Below, one piece after another: positions 28,757 to 39,062 of a DNA stretch of 64,000 nucleotides. A program made the translations under genes and the position numbers. Origin of the DNA: Pseudomonadota bacterium (lineage in GTDB: Bacteria; Pseudomonadota; Gammaproteobacteria; Burkholderiales; Gallionellaceae); the NCBI GenBank assembly GCA_021782365.1, contig JAJXVB010000007.1, positions 62,001-126,000 on the forward strand. The letters run 5' to 3'. Every line of letters starts with the position of its first letter. The stretch's first letter is position 1. Below the pieces are notes generated by a model, which saw only the letters and a program-made list of their open reading frames with translations, was not told the origin of the DNA and did not search any database.

Positions 28757-29185
28757 TCAGCGTCCGCCGCTCAGGCAATCGAGGTAGACTGCGGCATCGG
28801 GCGCAGTGCGGTCGCGCTGTGCCCGCCAGATCATTTCGCTGAGGCACTCCATCATGCGATGCTGCGCATCGTGCTCGGACTCTAGCTCATGCGTCAGGCG
28901 GACGAAATGCGCGCGTATCCCCTGAGGCTGGTCTATGGAGATCTGCTCCTCGATCGCAAGATGCATCATCAAATGCAGGAAGGGATTGGCCTCTCCCTGC
29001 TCGGGCAGGTATTCGCGTTCGAGATGGCGCCCGGGGTCTTCGAAGACGGAAAAGTACTCGGGGTGCTTCTCGATCAGCTGGGCGGCCAGATCCTCGAGCG
29101 GCGTCAAAATCTCTTTCGATCTTCTCTTGCGCCATGCCTCGAAGAGGAAGTTTCTCGCCTCGTCTCGTGAGGGGTTGAAGAACAT
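28757..29185 (-). CDS. DUF1841 family protein
   Basis: 142-aa protein beginning MFFNPSRDEARNFLFEAWRK, the signature start of DUF1841, with PLEDLAAQLIEKHPEYFSVFEDP and a histidine-rich centre (NPFLHLMMHLAIEEQI). Function unknown; widespread in beta- and gammaproteobacteria and usually next to nth, as here (its start is directly after the nth stop). Convergent with the chemoreceptor, 4 bases apart. Confidence 0.88.
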   Translation of the reverse strand: MFFNPSRDEARNFLFEAWRKRRSKEILTPLEDLAAQLIEKHPEYFSVFEDPGRHLEREYLPEQGEANPFLHLMMHLAIEEQISIDQPQGIRAHFVRLTHELESEHDAQHRMMECLSEMIWRAQRDRTAPDAAVYLDCLSGGR

Positions 29186-29818
29186 TCATTCGCCCTTGTG
29201 CTTGTATTCGCAGAGATCCTCGATCAGGCATTCCGCGCATTTCGGCTTGCGCGCCTGGCAGACATAACGGCCGTGCAAAATCAGCCAGTGATGCGCGTCA
29301 TGCAGGAATTCCCTGGGGATGACCTTGAGCAGTTTTTTCTCGACCTCGAGCACGGTCTTGCCGGGGGCCAGATTGATGCGGTTTGCAAGGCGGAAGATAT
29401 GCGTGTCCACCGCAATCGTGGGCTCGCCGAATGCGGTGTTGAGGATCACGTTCGCGGTCTTCCTGCCGACGCCGGGCAGGGCTTCCAGCGCCTCGCGCTT
29501 CTGCGGCACCTGGCTGCCATATTGCTCAACCAGGATGCGGCAGGTCTTGATCACATGCCTGGCCTTGGTCTTGTATAGGCCTATCCGCTCTATGTATTGG
29601 GAAAGCTTCTCCTCGCCCAGATCGAGTATCGCCTGAGGCGTGTTCGCAACGGGGTAGAGCCTTCTCGTCGCCGCATTCACGCTGACGTCGGTCGCCTGGG
29701 CCGAGAGCATCACGGCGATGAGCAGTTCGAAAGGCGTCGAATATTCGAGCTCGGTGGTCGGGTGGGGATTGGCGGCCTGCAGTCGGAGGAATATCTCGCG
29801 CCGTTTCTCTGCATTCAT
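29186..29818 (-). CDS. nth: Endonuclease III
   Basis: Bifunctional DNA glycosylase/AP lyase for oxidised pyrimidines. 210 aa. Helix-hairpin-helix with catalytic lysine (LPGVGRKTANVILN), catalytic aspartate (VDTHIFRLANR) and the C-terminal [4Fe-4S] motif Cx6Cx2Cx5C (CQARKPKCAECLIEDLC). The ATG overlaps the rnfE stop, so it is translated as the last gene of the rnf cluster, the arrangement also seen in E. coli. Confidence 0.97.
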   Translation of the reverse strand: MNAEKRREIFLRLQAANPHPTTELEYSTPFELLIAVMLSAQATDVSVNAATRRLYPVANTPQAILDLGEEKLSQYIERIGLYKTKARHVIKTCRILVEQYGSQVPQKREALEALPGVGRKTANVILNTAFGEPTIAVDTHIFRLANRINLAPGKTVLEVEKKLLKVIPREFLHDAHHWLILHGRYVCQARKPKCAECLIEDLCEYKHKGE

Positions 29819-30495
29819 GCGGCGGAAATGACGGGTTCTATGCGCGCCTGTCTGGATTCAGTGCGCTGGTTGAGCCAGTTCTTTCCTGCGATCAGGCACC
29901 CCAGGGTGATGAATGCGCCGGGTGGCAGTATCGCCAAAAGGAAGCCGTGATAATCGGGCAGCACCGTGATCACGAGCGATTTTGCGGATGGGCCGAGGGC
30001 AAGGTCTATGCCCGAGAGCAGCGTGCCATGGCCCATGATCTCGCGCAGCCCGCCCAGCACCGCGAGCACCGCGGTGAGGCCCAGGCCCATCGCCATGCCG
30101 TCGAAGGCGGATTGCGAGGCGGGATTCTTCGCCGCAAACGCCTCGACGCGCGCCAGCACGATGCAGTTCGTGACGATCAGCGGGATGAAAATGCCCAGCA
30201 CCACGTAAAGCGAATAGAGATAGGCGTTCATCAGGTACTGGATCGCGGTGACCAGGACGGCGATGATCAGGATGAACACGGGGATGCGCGCCTCGTTGGG
30301 AACCAGTTGGCGTATCAATGCGACGGAAGCGCCTGAAAGCGCCATCACGATGGTCGTCGCAAGACCCAGGCTCACGCCGTTCACGACGGAAGTGCTGACC
30401 GCGAGGATGGGACACATGCCGAGCAGCTGGACGATGCCCGTGTTCTGTTTCCATACGCCGTTATAGAAGATGTCCCTGAATTCCTGATAGCTCAT
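29815..30495 (-). CDS. rnfE: Rnf electron-transport complex subunit E
   Basis: 226-aa polytopic membrane subunit of the Rnf/Rsx complex, with about six hydrophobic helices and the family start YNGVWKQNTGIVQLLGMCPILAVS. The conserved cysteines in GMCPIL and VTNCIVL are the intramembrane iron-site ligands seen in Rnf/NQR. Homologous to RnfA, and together they form the membrane core. Overlaps nth downstream and rnfG upstream by 4 bases each. A C-terminal extension (KNWLNQRTESRQARIEPVISAA) is charged and cytoplasmic. Confidence 0.96.
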   Translation of the reverse strand: MSYQEFRDIFYNGVWKQNTGIVQLLGMCPILAVSTSVVNGVSLGLATTIVMALSGASVALIRQLVPNEARIPVFILIIAVLVTAIQYLMNAYLYSLYVVLGIFIPLIVTNCIVLARVEAFAAKNPASQSAFDGMAMGLGLTAVLAVLGGLREIMGHGTLLSGIDLALGPSAKSLVITVLPDYHGFLLAILPPGAFITLGCLIAGKNWLNQRTESRQARIEPVISAA

Positions 30496-31124
30496 CTGAT
30501 TCCTCCTGCGAACAGTGCATCGCGGTGCAGCGCGAAATACTGCAATGCCTTGTGCACGGCCTTCACGACTGCGCGCGGCGTGATGGTCGCACCTGCCATG
30601 TAGTCGAATTTTCCGCCGTCCTTCTTGACTTTCCAGTCCTGATCATTGTACTGCGCCGTCGACTTGCCATCAAACCCCCTGATCCAGTCGCTCTTCGCGA
30701 TGTCGATGTAGTCGCCAAGGCCCGGTGTCTCCTTGTGAGAGACCACGCGCACGCCCGCGAGTTCGCCGTTTTCGCGTATCGCGATCAGCATGAATATCTT
30801 TCCGCTGTAGCCGTCAGGTGCGACGGCCTCCAACACGACCACGGAAGGCTTGCCGTCGAGGCGGGCGCGGTAGGCGGTCGTTTTTCCTTCATTGCCGAGA
30901 AGCGGATCTGGCAGGATCTCAAGCGTGTCCTTGATGATGTCGTTGTCGTAGAGGCTGTGCGGCAGAATCTGGGAGATCAGCCTGAGCTTCTCAGCCTCGA
31001 CGCTTTTCTCGATGCGCTCGTGAGTCTGGTTGTAGATGAAGGCGAGCAGGGCCGTGCCGAATAGCGCGAAGGCGCTCAAGTTGAGCGCAGTCATGAGGGC
31101 GGCCTTGGCCATCGTGCGCCTCAT
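30492..31124 (-). CDS. rnfG: Rnf electron-transport complex subunit G
   Basis: 210 aa, one N-terminal membrane anchor (LMTALNLSAFALFGTALLAFIYN) and a periplasmic FMN-binding domain. The covalent flavinylation motif is AGATITPRAVVKAV, with the threonine in the S/TGAT context that ApbE modifies. No apbE gene is seen in the window. Upstream VVSHKETPGLGDYIDIAKSDW is the conserved partner region. Overlaps rnfD by 4 bases. Confidence 0.95.
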   Translation of the reverse strand: MRRTMAKAALMTALNLSAFALFGTALLAFIYNQTHERIEKSVEAEKLRLISQILPHSLYDNDIIKDTLEILPDPLLGNEGKTTAYRARLDGKPSVVVLEAVAPDGYSGKIFMLIAIRENGELAGVRVVSHKETPGLGDYIDIAKSDWIRGFDGKSTAQYNDQDWKVKKDGGKFDYMAGATITPRAVVKAVHKALQYFALHRDALFAGGIR

Positions 31125-32146
31125 CGCTCATCCTTCCTGCCGAAAACCGCAGGCTGGGTCCATGCGTCGATCAGCGGCACGCAGATGTTCATCAGGAGGG
31201 TTGCGAATGCGACGCCATCCGGGAAGCCGCCATATACGCGTATCAGAAAGGTCAATATCGCAGCACCAAAAGCGAAGATCATGCGCCCTTTCGGCGTGGT
31301 GGGGGAGGTGATGGGGTCTGTCAGGATGAAGAATGCGCCCAGCATCGAGGCGCCCGAGAACCACTGGAAAAGCGGGCCGGCATAGCGCGCGGGATCCATC
31401 AGGTGAAACACTCCCGATATCGCAAACAGGGTGATCAGGAAGATTGCGGGTATGTGCCAGCCTATGATGCGCCGAGCATAGAGATAAATTCCCCCCAGCA
31501 GAAATCCAAGGGATACCCATTCGCTCCCCACTCCTGCAAGACGGCCATAGATCGGCATCTCGAGGATGGATTTCATCTGCCCGTTCATGTGCAGCTGCGT
31601 CTTCAGCGTATCCAGAGGCGTTGCCATGGTGACGCCGTCAAGCGTCAAGCCATCGGGCAGGGCGCCCCTGAAGATATAGTTCAGCTGGGACTGGAAGTCG
31701 AGCCCCGCGCTCCCGAGGCCGCCCGGCGCCAGCCAGTGGGTCATCTGGGACGGGAAGGAGATGATCAAAACCGCATAGCCTATCATCGCTGGATTGAAGG
31801 GATTGCTGCCCAGGCCTCCATAAAGGTGCTTGGCGATGGCGATCGCGAACATCGTGCCCACCACGATCAGCCACCAGGGTGCGAGAGGCGGGATGGAAAG
31901 CGCGAGCAGCCAGGCGGTGAGCAGCGCGCTGTTGTCTTTCAGGAAAGGGGCGATCGGGCGTTCCCTGAGTTTCAGCATCAGCGCTTCCGTCGAGAGCGCG
32001 GTCAGGCTTGCGAGCAGGAGGGAGACCAGGATGGCCGGTCCGTAAAACCAGACATAGATCGCGATGCCGGGAATCAGCGCGAAGAGCACCTGCAGCATGA
32101 TCTTCGATACGCTGTCGGGCTTTGTGATGTAGGGTGAAAAAAGCAT
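31121..32146 (-). CDS. rnfD: Rnf electron-transport complex subunit D
   Basis: 341-aa membrane subunit (about nine helices), beginning MLFSPYITKPDSVSKIMLQVL. The covalent FMN motif is DGVTMATPLDTLK, in which the threonine before PL corresponds to the SGATPL attachment site; the middle residue differs (Met for Gly). NPFNPAMIGYAVLIISFP is the most conserved helix. Positioned between rnfC (2-base gap) and rnfG. Confidence 0.95.
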   Translation of the reverse strand: MLFSPYITKPDSVSKIMLQVLFALIPGIAIYVWFYGPAILVSLLLASLTALSTEALMLKLRERPIAPFLKDNSALLTAWLLALSIPPLAPWWLIVVGTMFAIAIAKHLYGGLGSNPFNPAMIGYAVLIISFPSQMTHWLAPGGLGSAGLDFQSQLNYIFRGALPDGLTLDGVTMATPLDTLKTQLHMNGQMKSILEMPIYGRLAGVGSEWVSLGFLLGGIYLYARRIIGWHIPAIFLITLFAISGVFHLMDPARYAGPLFQWFSGASMLGAFFILTDPITSPTTPKGRMIFAFGAAILTFLIRVYGGFPDGVAFATLLMNICVPLIDAWTQPAVFGRKDER

Positions 32147-32148
32147 GT

Positions 32149-33810
32149 CTATTCCCTGGGTTGCGCATCGGTGGAGGCCTGGGCGATCTCGCGTATTCTT
32201 GCGCGCCTTGCCTCTATTTCGGCGATCTCGGCCATCTGCTGGGGTGTCAGCTGTTCCGTGTTCTTGGGTTTGACTTCCGCAGCCTGTGCCTTGGCCTGAT
32301 CGATCGCCGCCTGTATCTTGCGCGCTATCTCATCCTGAGGTTTGGTATCCGGCTTGTCAGAAACCGGTGCGGGCTCGCTCCTTGCCGCCGCCTTTTCCTT
32401 GGCGGCCAGTTTTTCCGCTTTCTCGCGCTTGTCGCGTTCCAGGCGGCTCTCGCGGAATTCATGGCGTTCGCGCGCGGCATCGGCAGCCTTCTGCCCGGCC
32501 TGCTGCGCCCATATCTCGCTCTTGGCAAAACGGTAATATTGTACCAGCGGAATGTTGCTCGGGCAGACATAGCTGCACGCGCCGCATTCTATGCAGTCGA
32601 AGAGGTGATACTCTTCCGCCTTCGTGAAATTCTTCGCGCGCGCAAACCAGTACAGATCCTGCGGCTGAAGCTCCGCGGGGCAGGCATCCGCGCAGCGTGT
32701 GCAGCGTATGCAGGGAAGAACGGGCCTGGGAGGCGGGAAAAGCGCATCGGATGCGGCGATGATGCAGTTGGTCGCCTTGACCACGCCGGCCTTGTCGGAT
32801 GGCAGAAGCACGCCCATCATGGGGCCACCCATGATGAGCCCGGTGGTGCCGGGAAGGTTGCCCGCCTGTGCGATCAGTTCGGCGATCGGCATGCCGATCA
32901 GCGCCTCGAAATTCTGCGGCGATTCGACATTGCCCGTCACGGTGACGATGCGCGAGATCAGGGGTTCGCCAAAGCGTATCGCGCGCCATGCGCTGTATGC
33001 GGTTCCCACGTTGAAGCACTGCACGCCGAGATCCGTGGAGCGCACGCCTGCCGCAACCTCGATCCCCGTCAGCACGCGGATCAGCTGCTTAGCGCCGCCT
33101 CCGGGATAGATCGTCGGAACGGCGATGACCTCCATGCCCGAATGCTTGCCCGCGGCATCGCGCATCGCGGCGATCGCCTCGGGCTTGTTGTCCTCTATTC
33201 CGATCAGCACTTCGTCGGCATATAAAAGCTCGCGCATCAGTTCCGCGCCCTTCAGTACTTCTTCCGCGCGCTCCCGCATCAAAAGATCGTCGCAGGTGAT
33301 GTAGGGCTCGCACTCCGCGCCGTTCAGAACCAGTGTTTTGATCTTGTGCTTGTGAGCATAGAGTTTCATGTCGCTCGGGAAAACGGCGCCTCCGAGCCCG
33401 ACGACGCCGGCATTGCGCAGGCGGTGGCGCAATTCGCTGTGGGGAACCGCCTTCCAGTCTTCGCAGGGCTCAAGCTCCATCCACTCATCGAGTCCGTCCG
33501 GGATCAGCGTGATGCAGGGCTCGGGAAGGCCTGAAGGGTGAGCGACAGGCTGCATGCCTATCGCCGAGATCGTGCCCGAGGTCGATGCATGAACCGCGCT
33601 TGAAACATGGCCGTCAGCCTGCCCTATGATCTGGCCTTTCCTGACGCGCTCGCCGACTTCGACTGTTGTCCTCGCGCTATGGCCCACATGCTGGCGCAGC
33701 GGGATGACGAGTTTGGATGGAAGTTTCGCCTTTGCGATCGGGCTTCCGTTCGACTGCGTCTTGCAGGTGGCAGGATGCACGCCGCCGTGGAATGTGTGGA
33801 GTTTTCTCAT
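32149..33810 (-). CDS. rnfC: Rnf electron-transport complex subunit C
   Basis: 553 aa from the ATG at 33810, which overlaps the rnfB stop; the longer track ORF extends into rnfB and was cut. It starts [17 protein letters not shown]. The NADH/FMN-binding Rossmann-like region includes [12 protein letters not shown] and [12 protein letters not shown]. Two [4Fe-4S] motifs follow ([17 protein letters not shown] and [17 protein letters not shown]), then an Ala/Lys/Glu-rich charged helical tail (about residues 440-553), which is variable in length among species. Cytoplasmic subunit that contacts NADH. Confidence 0.96.
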   Translation of the reverse strand: MRKLHTFHGGVHPATCKTQSNGSPIAKAKLPSKLVIPLRQHVGHSARTTVEVGERVRKGQIIGQADGHVSSAVHASTSGTISAIGMQPVAHPSGLPEPCITLIPDGLDEWMELEPCEDWKAVPHSELRHRLRNAGVVGLGGAVFPSDMKLYAHKHKIKTLVLNGAECEPYITCDDLLMRERAEEVLKGAELMRELLYADEVLIGIEDNKPEAIAAMRDAAGKHSGMEVIAVPTIYPGGGAKQLIRVLTGIEVAAGVRSTDLGVQCFNVGTAYSAWRAIRFGEPLISRIVTVTGNVESPQNFEALIGMPIAELIAQAGNLPGTTGLIMGGPMMGVLLPSDKAGVVKATNCIIAASDALFPPPRPVLPCIRCTRCADACPAELQPQDLYWFARAKNFTKAEEYHLFDCIECGACSYVCPSNIPLVQYYRFAKSEIWAQQAGQKAADAARERHEFRESRLERDKREKAEKLAAKEKAAARSEPAPVSDKPDTKPQDEIARKIQAAIDQAKAQAAEVKPKNTEQLTPQQMAEIAEIEARRARIREIAQASTDAQPRE

Positions 33811-34364
33811 GGCGCGGTTTGCGACGGCATTATTGCGTATACCGGATATTGCCATTTCCAGTTGCCGGTGGTGTCTGCGATGGGCTCCATGCTGATGCAG
33901 TCCACGGGGCAGGGAGGCACGCAGAGCTCGCAGCCCGTGCATTCTGCTGCGATCACGGTGTGCATCTGCTTGGCTGCGCCGACGATCGCATCCACTGGGC
34001 ATGCCTGTATGCAAAGCGTGCAGCCTATGCAGGTGGATTCGTCTATCAGCGCAACGCTCTTGGGTTTGGGGACTGTCGAGCCGCCGAAAGGCTTGAACTC
34101 GGTGCCCAGAAGATCAGCCAGCTTGTGTATGCCTTCCTCGCCGCCGGGCGGGCAGAGGTTGATGTCGGCCGTGCCTTCGGCGATCGCGGTCGCATAAGGC
34201 TTGCAGCCTGGATAGCCGCACTGGCCGCACTGGGTCTGGGGCAGCACCGCGTCTATCTTGTCGACCAGGGGATTGCCCTCCACGCGGAACCTGATCGCGG
34301 CAAAGCCCAGCACCGCGCCCAGCGTGATCGCAATCGCCCCCATGGCCAGCAATGCGCTGAGCAT
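33807..34364 (-). CDS. rnfB: Rnf electron-transport complex subunit B
   Basis: 185-aa ferredoxin-like subunit: N-terminal membrane helix ([23 protein letters not shown]), a Fe-S domain with CGQCGYPGC...INLCPPGG, and two [4Fe-4S] motifs ([16 protein letters not shown] and [16 protein letters not shown]). It accepts electrons from ferredoxin or passes them to it. Overlaps rnfC by 4 bases and shares one base with rnfA. Confidence 0.97.
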   Translation of the reverse strand: MLSALLAMGAIAITLGAVLGFAAIRFRVEGNPLVDKIDAVLPQTQCGQCGYPGCKPYATAIAEGTADINLCPPGGEEGIHKLADLLGTEFKPFGGSTVPKPKSVALIDESTCIGCTLCIQACPVDAIVGAAKQMHTVIAAECTGCELCVPPCPVDCISMEPIADTTGNWKWQYPVYAIMPSQTAP

Positions 34365-34942
34365 TATTTGATCAACCCGGAGAATCCCATGAAAGACAGG
34401 CTCATGAGCCCCGCTGTCACCATCGCGATCGCAGAACCCTTGAAGATGCCGGGCACGTCCGCTCCTTCCATGCGCTCGCGCAGACCGGCGAACAGGACCA
34501 TCACCAGCGTGAAGCCGAGCGCGCTGCCTGCGCCGAAGACCAGCGACTGCATGAAGTTATGTTTCTCCTGCACGTTGAGCAGCGGCACGCCAAGCACCGC
34601 GCAGTTCGTGGTGATCAGCGGGAGATAGATGCCCAGCGTCTGGTAGAGCTCGGGGCTCGTTTTCTGTATCACCATCTCGGTGAACTGGACGATGCCCGCG
34701 ATCACGACGATGAAGGAGAGGGTGGTGAGGTAGGCGAGATCGGGCCCCAGCAGATAATGGTTGATGAGATAGCTCGAGCCCGATGCCAGCGTGAGCACGA
34801 AGGTGGTCGCAGCGCCCATGCCGACCGCCGCTTCCAGTTTCTTGGAAACGCCCATGAACGGGCACAAGCCCAGTATCTTGACCATCACGATGTTGTTCAC
34901 GAACACCGCGCTTAGCAAGAGTAGAAGGTAGTCAGTCGTCAT
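34364..34942 (-). CDS. rnfA: Rnf electron-transport complex subunit A
   Basis: 192-aa membrane subunit, first gene of the rnfABCDGE-nth operon. Family landmarks: [31 protein letters not shown], and [13 protein letters not shown] with the second cysteine of the intramembrane iron site. Six helices. The complex couples ferredoxin/NADH electron transfer to ion movement; in proteobacteria it commonly runs as NADH to ferredoxin for nitrogenase or SoxR reduction. No nif genes are in the window, so the local role is open. Confidence 0.97.
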   Translation of the reverse strand: MTTDYLLLLLSAVFVNNIVMVKILGLCPFMGVSKKLEAAVGMGAATTFVLTLASGSSYLINHYLLGPDLAYLTTLSFIVVIAGIVQFTEMVIQKTSPELYQTLGIYLPLITTNCAVLGVPLLNVQEKHNFMQSLVFGAGSALGFTLVMVLFAGLRERMEGADVPGIFKGSAIAMVTAGLMSLSFMGFSGLIK

Positions 34943-35013
34943 CGTTGCGATCTCTCATCAGGCGCGAATTATCCGATGATTCAGGGGCGGCTTCAACCGC
35001 TTTGTTGTGGCAA

Positions 35014-36039
35014 CTATAGGGTTTGCATGCCGCGGATCGCCTTTGCGCATTCCGAAATCAGTCCGGGGCCGCGGTAGATCAGCCCGCTGTATATCTGGAT
35101 CAGGGATGCGCCGGCCTCGATTTTCTCTGCCGCATCGGCGCCGCTGAGAATTCCGCCCGCGCCTATGATGGGCAGCGCCCCTTGCAGATGGGAGGCCAGC
35201 TTTCTGATGAGCGCGGTGGATTTTTCGCGGACCGGCGCGCCGGATAGCCCGCCCGCCTCGCTGCCATGCAGAAGGTGTTCGACGCCGACACGCGACAGCG
35301 TGGTGTTGGTCGCGATCACGCCGTCCATTTCGTGCTTCATCAAAAGGCCTGCGATCTGCGCGATCTGCTCGTCTTCCATGTCGGGCGCGATCTTGAGCGC
35401 GATGGGCACATGCTTGCCGTGCTTGTCTTCAAGGTTTCTCTGTTCGTTCTTCAGCTGCATCAGCAGATCGTCCAGCGCGTCTTCGTCCTGCAGTTTGCGC
35501 AGATTCTTGGTGTTCGGGGACGAGATGTTGACGGTGACATAGCTTGCATGGGGATAGACGCTGCGCAGGCAGGATAGATAGTCGTCTGAGGCATGCTCGA
35601 TGGGGGTCGTTGCATTCTTGCCGATGTTGATGCCGAGTATGCCCTTGTAGTCAGCGTGCGCGACATTCCGGATCAGCGCATCCACCCCTTCGTTGTTGAA
35701 GCCCATGCGGTTGATGATCGCCTGCGCCTCTGGCAGACGGAATAGCCTGGGCTTCGGATTGCCGGGCTGGGGAAGCGGCGTGATGGTGCCGATCTCGATG
35801 AACCCGAAACCCAGGCTCGCCAGTCCGTCTATGCATTCCCCGTTCTTGTCGAGGCCTGCTGCAAGTCCTACCGGATTCGGGAAGCTGAGCCCCATCACGG
35901 TGCGGGGATCATCGGGGATGGGTTGGGCGATGAGGCGGCTCATGCCCATCCTGTAGAAGGTGTTGAGGCTCTTGAGCGTCAGGTGGTGGGCTGTTTCGGG
36001 CTGGAGCCTGAACAGGGCGGGGCGCAACATGGAATACAT
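35014..36039 (-). CDS. pyrD: Dihydroorotate dehydrogenase (quinone), class 2
   Basis: 341-aa membrane-associated flavoenzyme of pyrimidine synthesis, linking dihydroorotate oxidation to the quinone pool. The N-terminal amphipathic region ([23 protein letters not shown]) marks class 2. FMN/catalytic motifs: [27 protein letters not shown] with the catalytic serine, KIAPDM and [15 protein letters not shown]. It starts directly after the bpt stop, so a bpt-pyrD transcript is likely. Confidence 0.97.
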   Translation of the reverse strand: MYSMLRPALFRLQPETAHHLTLKSLNTFYRMGMSRLIAQPIPDDPRTVMGLSFPNPVGLAAGLDKNGECIDGLASLGFGFIEIGTITPLPQPGNPKPRLFRLPEAQAIINRMGFNNEGVDALIRNVAHADYKGILGINIGKNATTPIEHASDDYLSCLRSVYPHASYVTVNISSPNTKNLRKLQDEDALDDLLMQLKNEQRNLEDKHGKHVPIALKIAPDMEDEQIAQIAGLLMKHEMDGVIATNTTLSRVGVEHLLHGSEAGGLSGAPVREKSTALIRKLASHLQGALPIIGAGGILSGADAAEKIEAGASLIQIYSGLIYRGPGLISECAKAIRGMQTL

Positions 36040-36777
36040 TCAGTCTTCTCCGGTTTCTTGAAGCGGCTGCCATAAGCCATCTTGCAGTCCCTCCGCTGGC
36101 TGATACTGGATCTTGTAGGACATCTTGGGGCTTTCCTTGATCCAGTAGCCGAGGTACACGTAATCGAGTTCAAGCTTGCGGCATAGCTCGATCTGCCAGA
36201 GCACGTTGTAGACGCCATAGCGCGCGCGGGGCACATCTGGGTCGAAAAAGGTATATACCGATGACAGGCCGTCGCTTAAGAGATCGATCACGCTGACCAT
36301 GCGCAGCGTTTCCTGTTCCCTGAATTCCACGAGCAGCGTATCGATATGGCTTTGCAAAAGGAAGGTCCGGTAGGCATCGCGGTCGTCGTTGTCCATCCCG
36401 CCGTTGCGGTGACGCGCGCGCTGATAGCGCTGATAGAGCTCGTAATATTCCTCCCTGTCCTGCAGGGGATGAAGGCTGACTTTCAGGTCGGCATGCTGCT
36501 TCCACGCGCGCCGCTGCGTACGGTTTGGCTTGAACTGCCTTGCCACCACGCGCATCTGGACGCATGCATTGCAGGCATCGCAGCGCGGCCGGTAGATGTA
36601 GGTGCTGCTGCGCCTGAATCCGTGCCGCACCAGCTCAGAATAAAGAGGGGTGTTGATCAGGAATGTGGGTGTTGCGACCTGTGAGCGCGCCTGCAGTCCC
36701 GGCAGGTAGCTGCAGGGATAGGGCGCCGTCAGGTAGAAGTTCAGCGCGGAAATGCGAATGTCGTTGAATGAACTCAT
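36040..36777 (-). CDS. bpt: Aspartate/glutamate leucyltransferase Bpt (arginyl-transferase family)
   Basis: 245-aa aminoacyl-tRNA-protein transferase of the ATE1/Bpt family. In bacteria it adds leucine to N-terminal Asp or Glu, creating a degron for ClpS-ClpAP. The conserved cysteine cluster [26 protein letters not shown] at the N-terminus and [17 protein letters not shown] near the C-terminus are diagnostic. It overlaps aat by 4 bases; the two transferases of the bacterial N-end-rule pathway are therefore co-translated. Confidence 0.95.
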   Translation of the reverse strand: MSSFNDIRISALNFYLTAPYPCSYLPGLQARSQVATPTFLINTPLYSELVRHGFRRSSTYIYRPRCDACNACVQMRVVARQFKPNRTQRRAWKQHADLKVSLHPLQDREEYYELYQRYQRARHRNGGMDNDDRDAYRTFLLQSHIDTLLVEFREQETLRMVSVIDLLSDGLSSVYTFFDPDVPRARYGVYNVLWQIELCRKLELDYVYLGYWIKESPKMSYKIQYQPAEGLQDGLWQPLQETGED

Positions 36778-37454
36778 GGTAGGATTATGGACGAGAACTG
36801 CCAGTCTATAGGCTCGCAGTTTATCAACTCTTCGAGCCTTGCAATAAATTTTTCACGCGGGATCAGCCTTGCTCCCAGCGATGCAAGGTGAGGCGTGTGC
36901 ATCTGGCAGTCTATCATCAGCGGCCCAAGCCTGCACAAACGCGCAAGCGCGATCTTCGATGCGTTTGGCGATAGGCTGAACATCGATTCTCCATAGAACA
37001 TTTTACCGATCGCAACGCCGTAAAGACCTCCGGCAAGTTTCCCTTCCATCCAGGTCTCGATCGAGTGCGCATGGCCCAGTCTTTGCAGTTCGCAATAGGC
37101 GGCGATCATCTGCTCGCTGATCCATGTGCCGTTCTGGCCTTCGCGCGGCGCTGCACAGGCGCGCATCACCTGTTCGAAAGAGGTGTCGATGCGCACCTCA
37201 TAAGGCTTGTTGCGCAGCACTTTTGCAAACGAGGAAGAGATCTTCAATTCTTCCGGGAAAAGCACCATGCGCGGATCGGGGCTCCACCAAAGTATCGGAT
37301 CTTCCTCGCTGAACCAAGGGAATATGCCGTGGCGGTATGCATCCAGCAGGCGCTCGGGCGTCAATGACCCACCGGCCGCGAGAAGGCCGTTTGGTTCATG
37401 CAGCGCCTTCGTGACCGGTGGGAACGGGGAGTTTGCGCCAAGCCAGGGTATCAT
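36774..37454 (-). CDS. aat: Leucyl/phenylalanyl-tRNA-protein transferase
   Basis: 226 aa, adds Leu or Phe from aminoacyl-tRNA to N-terminal Lys, Arg (or Met) for ClpS recognition. Motifs: [60 protein letters not shown] and [16 protein letters not shown]. First gene of the aat-bpt-pyrD cluster on the minus strand, divergent from the gene at 37527. Confidence 0.97.
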   Translation of the reverse strand: MIPWLGANSPFPPVTKALHEPNGLLAAGGSLTPERLLDAYRHGIFPWFSEEDPILWWSPDPRMVLFPEELKISSSFAKVLRNKPYEVRIDTSFEQVMRACAAPREGQNGTWISEQMIAAYCELQRLGHAHSIETWMEGKLAGGLYGVAIGKMFYGESMFSLSPNASKIALARLCRLGPLMIDCQMHTPHLASLGARLIPREKFIARLEELINCEPIDWQFSSIILP

Positions 37455-37526
37455 CGTCTGTACAAGATGGGGGAAGATGTGTTTATATTGCCACGGGATG
37501 AAAGGTAAATCATCGGGGCCTTTTGC

Positions 37527-38969
37527 ATGTTTGGGAAAATATTCGGTAAAAAATCAGATCACCCGATGGCGGATGCCAAGTCTGCGCAAGCCTTGCTGAA
37601 TGATCTTTCAAGGAGCGATCATCTGAAATCGCTTCTTGAATTGACCGACTGGATCGAATCGGTTTCCATCCGTGAAGACTACAAGTTTTCCGACCAGTTG
37701 GCCGTTCTGAATCTGCTCGATGAAACCGCGCAGTCCCATCTCAGGAAGCTGACCTGCGAATATTTCACGCTGCCCGACATGCACGCGTTTCACGGCAACC
37801 GTCTCGGCATGGCTCTGGGCAACTTTTCCCGCTCGATGTGCGATGCCTACTGCCTGATGTTCGATCGCAGCAGCAAGGAAGATGGGGCTGCAACCCTGCT
37901 GGTGACGCGCGCGATGCGGCTGATCTGCGAGAAGCTGAAATACATGGCCGTGAACTATCAGACCCACGACGAGACTGCATGGCGCAATTTTGCAGCGCTA
38001 TATCGGCATGCTGAAACGCACGGGTGCGTGAGCGAGCCGGTGAGCATTTATTCGTCCATTCAGACCACGATCCTGAAGGAGGCAGGGAAACTGATGACAT
38101 GGTATGCCTGCGGCATCACTTCGATCAGCCCGCGCAGCATGCACCTTTCGGAGGTCATCCTCGCCCGGAACAGCGATGCGATTTCGATCGGAAGAGAATC
38201 CGGAAGTCAGGACCTCTGCAGCTTCGATCTTTCCCAGGCACATCCGCCGATGCGCATTCTTCCGGATGCGAAGAGGAGTCCCGAGATGCGCTATGTCAGC
38301 CTCACAGGGATGCAGGCAAGGCTTGAGACCATGATCCGGGTTCTGGAAAAGGATATCGTGCCAGAAGAGTTCAGCCCGGGTTGTCCTTATGCTGCGGAAT
38401 GGGTTCTGGAAGCTGCGAGGCATGTGTTGAATCAGGCGGTTTTTTCTCCGCAGCGCTCGACCAAGAGGCGCGAAATGCAGGCGGATATCTTTGCCGCGTT
38501 TGGCTGCGAGAGCCTGCTGCGCCTGGCACTGGGAAAGAATGTAGATGAGATGCAGATGAGGCTTGAAAACGCGAGCCCCGGCGGTTTCTATGCTGAGCTT
38601 GTCGGAAAAGGCGCGGACAGGGCGCGCGTAGGGCATGTCTTCGGTGTGAAAACGCAAGCCGGCCTTGGCGTGTCGATCGTCAGGCGTCTCGCGCGCGATG
38701 CGGAAGGGCGTCTGCATGTGGGGGCGGAAATTCTGACCGGAAAGGCATCTGTCGTGACGCTTTCGGGAGGCGGGGGGGCGCAGCTCCTGCTGTATTCCGA
38801 GGATGGAATTGCGACGCTCTTGATGCAGGCGGATGTGTTTTCCATGCAGCGCAGCCTGAAGGCTTCTTTTGATGGCAGAAACTATCTGCTGATGCCTGTC
38901 AAGTTGCTTGAATCCGGCCTGGATTACGATCTCGCGAGTTTCCGCGCGATCGAGCAGGAAGAAGAATGA
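37527..38969 (+). CDS. Conserved hypothetical protein, possibly with a C-terminal PilZ-like region
   Basis: 480-aa soluble protein, start ATG 37527. The N-terminal two thirds are helical without motifs I recognise. The C-terminal third contains [27 protein letters not shown], a pattern resembling the hydrophobic strand of degenerate PilZ domains (G-x-VRR...GR-x-x-G-x-EIL). No N-terminal RxxxR motif is obvious, so c-di-GMP binding is speculative. A comparable block occurs in the 528-aa protein at 54994-56580, suggesting a distant paralogue. Its last 57 codons are duplicated about 1 kb downstream. Monocistronic, divergent from aat. Confidence 0.7.
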   Translation: MFGKIFGKKSDHPMADAKSAQALLNDLSRSDHLKSLLELTDWIESVSIREDYKFSDQLAVLNLLDETAQSHLRKLTCEYFTLPDMHAFHGNRLGMALGNFSRSMCDAYCLMFDRSSKEDGAATLLVTRAMRLICEKLKYMAVNYQTHDETAWRNFAALYRHAETHGCVSEPVSIYSSIQTTILKEAGKLMTWYACGITSISPRSMHLSEVILARNSDAISIGRESGSQDLCSFDLSQAHPPMRILPDAKRSPEMRYVSLTGMQARLETMIRVLEKDIVPEEFSPGCPYAAEWVLEAARHVLNQAVFSPQRSTKRREMQADIFAAFGCESLLRLALGKNVDEMQMRLENASPGGFYAELVGKGADRARVGHVFGVKTQAGLGVSIVRRLARDAEGRLHVGAEILTGKASVVTLSGGGGAQLLLYSEDGIATLLMQADVFSMQRSLKASFDGRNYLLMPVKLLESGLDYDLASFRAIEQEEE

Positions 38970-39016
38970 CTGTGCCGTTTGAAACGGTCAGCCTCCTCCA
39001 AACTCGGGATGCTTCA
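38798..39016 (+). repeat. 219-bp direct repeat, copy 1 (3' end of the 37527 gene)
   Basis: Covers the last 57 codons of the 480-aa gene, its stop, and 47 bases downstream. Copy 2 lies at 39834-40052 (offset 1036) with 10 mismatches and no gaps, about 95 percent identity by my count. Copy 1 is continuous with the intact gene. Confidence 0.93.
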
Positions 39017-39062
39017 TTTTTCTCCATTGTTGTCCGGCGCATTGCGGTGTAGTGCGCGAGAG

